This document shows, in pieces, positions 5,592 through 5,640 of a DNA stretch of 5,640 bases. The stretch covers positions 1 to 5,640 of the forward strand of contig CAJJQT010000134.1 in the NCBI GenBank assembly GCA_905193995.1, written 5' to 3'. A model generated the notes under the pieces. The model did not search any database and was not told where the DNA came from. It worked only from the letters and a program-made list of their open reading frames with translations. The position numbers were made by a program, and so were the translations under genes. The stretch comes from an uncultured Porphyromonadaceae bacterium (lineage in GTDB: Bacteria > Bacteroidota > Bacteroidia > Bacteroidales > Muribaculaceae). Every line of letters begins with the position of its first letter. Position 1 is the stretch's first letter.

Positions 5592-5640
5592 CTATCAGAC
5601 ACAGACGGCGACGTTGGTGAAAGAAAACGAAATGATGCAG
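5592..5640 (+). other. Unrelated terminal segment, possibly a fragment of a rightward coding frame
   Basis: The last 49 bases do not continue the dehydrogenase on the minus strand: one frame has TGA-TAG, and the others give no family-like sequence. On the plus strand one frame is open from 5563 to the edge. Its part beyond the join reads Y-Q-T-Q-T-A-T-L-V-K-E-N-E-M-M-Q, a polar helix-like composition typical of coding DNA. I do not recognise the protein, and the stretch is too short to name. Confidence 0.3.

Noticed and set aside
3523..5595. The 10-base match TGAAAGCTAT at 3523-3532 and 5586-5595 as a recombination site at the dehydrogenase break
   Set aside because: The first copy is simply the start of the GH57 gene, similar MKA-type starts recur in the window, and the sequences diverge immediately on both sides.
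5592..5640. Simple frameshift in the dehydrogenase
   Set aside because: None of the three minus-strand frames past 5591 shows the expected conserved sequence, so a single indel does not restore the gene.
1..5640. CRISPR arrays, tRNA or rRNA genes, insertion sequences, toxin-antitoxin pairs
   Set aside because: I saw no spaced repeats, cloverleaf, rRNA-like sequence, terminal inverted repeats, transposase motifs or small gene pairs.

Overview
The window looks like a piece of a Bacteroidota (Bacteroidales) chromosome. Four things point there. The promoters fit the Bacteroidota form (TTTG, about 19-20 bases, then TAnnTTTG). The start codons lack Shine-Dalgarno sequences. The gene order is a debranching-enzyme-like protein, then a glycosyltransferase, then a GH57 protein. 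A small histone H1-like (Hc1) gene follows. Genes are GC-rich with C/G-ending codons and intergenic DNA is AT-rich, which would suit a higher-GC gut member such as a Muribaculaceae relative, but that rank is only a guess.

Layout. Positions 1-49 hold the first 16 codons of a leftward gene with a signal-peptide-like start, cut by the window edge. A roughly 220-base AT-rich divergent region (50-269) carries a good leftward promoter, a plausible rightward promoter and a perfect 12-base tandem duplication. From 270 to 4946 there is a tight three-gene rightward operon: a GDE-type glycogen debranching protein (270-2216), a GT4/GT5-like glycogen-synthase-type glycosyltransferase (2242-3507) and a GH57 alpha-amylase-like protein (3522-4946). 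Gaps are only 25 and 14 bases. An intrinsic terminator (4971-5007) ends the operon. A separate unit then starts with its own promoter, encodes a 58-residue Hc1-like protein (5120-5296) and ends at a second terminator. On the minus strand, 5457-5591 encodes the C-terminal 44 residues of a D-2-hydroxyacid dehydrogenase. Its homology stops abruptly at about 5590, and the last 49 bases are unrelated to it.

How the genes work together. The operon reads as an alpha-glucan (glycogen) module: a polymer-building transferase flanked by two proteins of polymer-trimming families. The unexpected point is that both hydrolase-family proteins appear to have lost catalytic acids. The debranching protein has Asn305 where the family has the Asp of W-G-R-D-T, and Gln613 where it has the Glu of S-E-(I/L)-(Y/F)-D-G. 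The GH57 protein keeps its nucleophile-position Glu146 but has Asn242 at the proton-donor position. The transferase motifs look intact. The locus may therefore be a glucan-binding or scaffolding system built around an active transferase, rather than a degradative set. The GH57 protein also has a coiled coil and an Ala/Lys-rich histone-like tail. Assignments rest on motif recognition and recalled family consensus, not on database searches.
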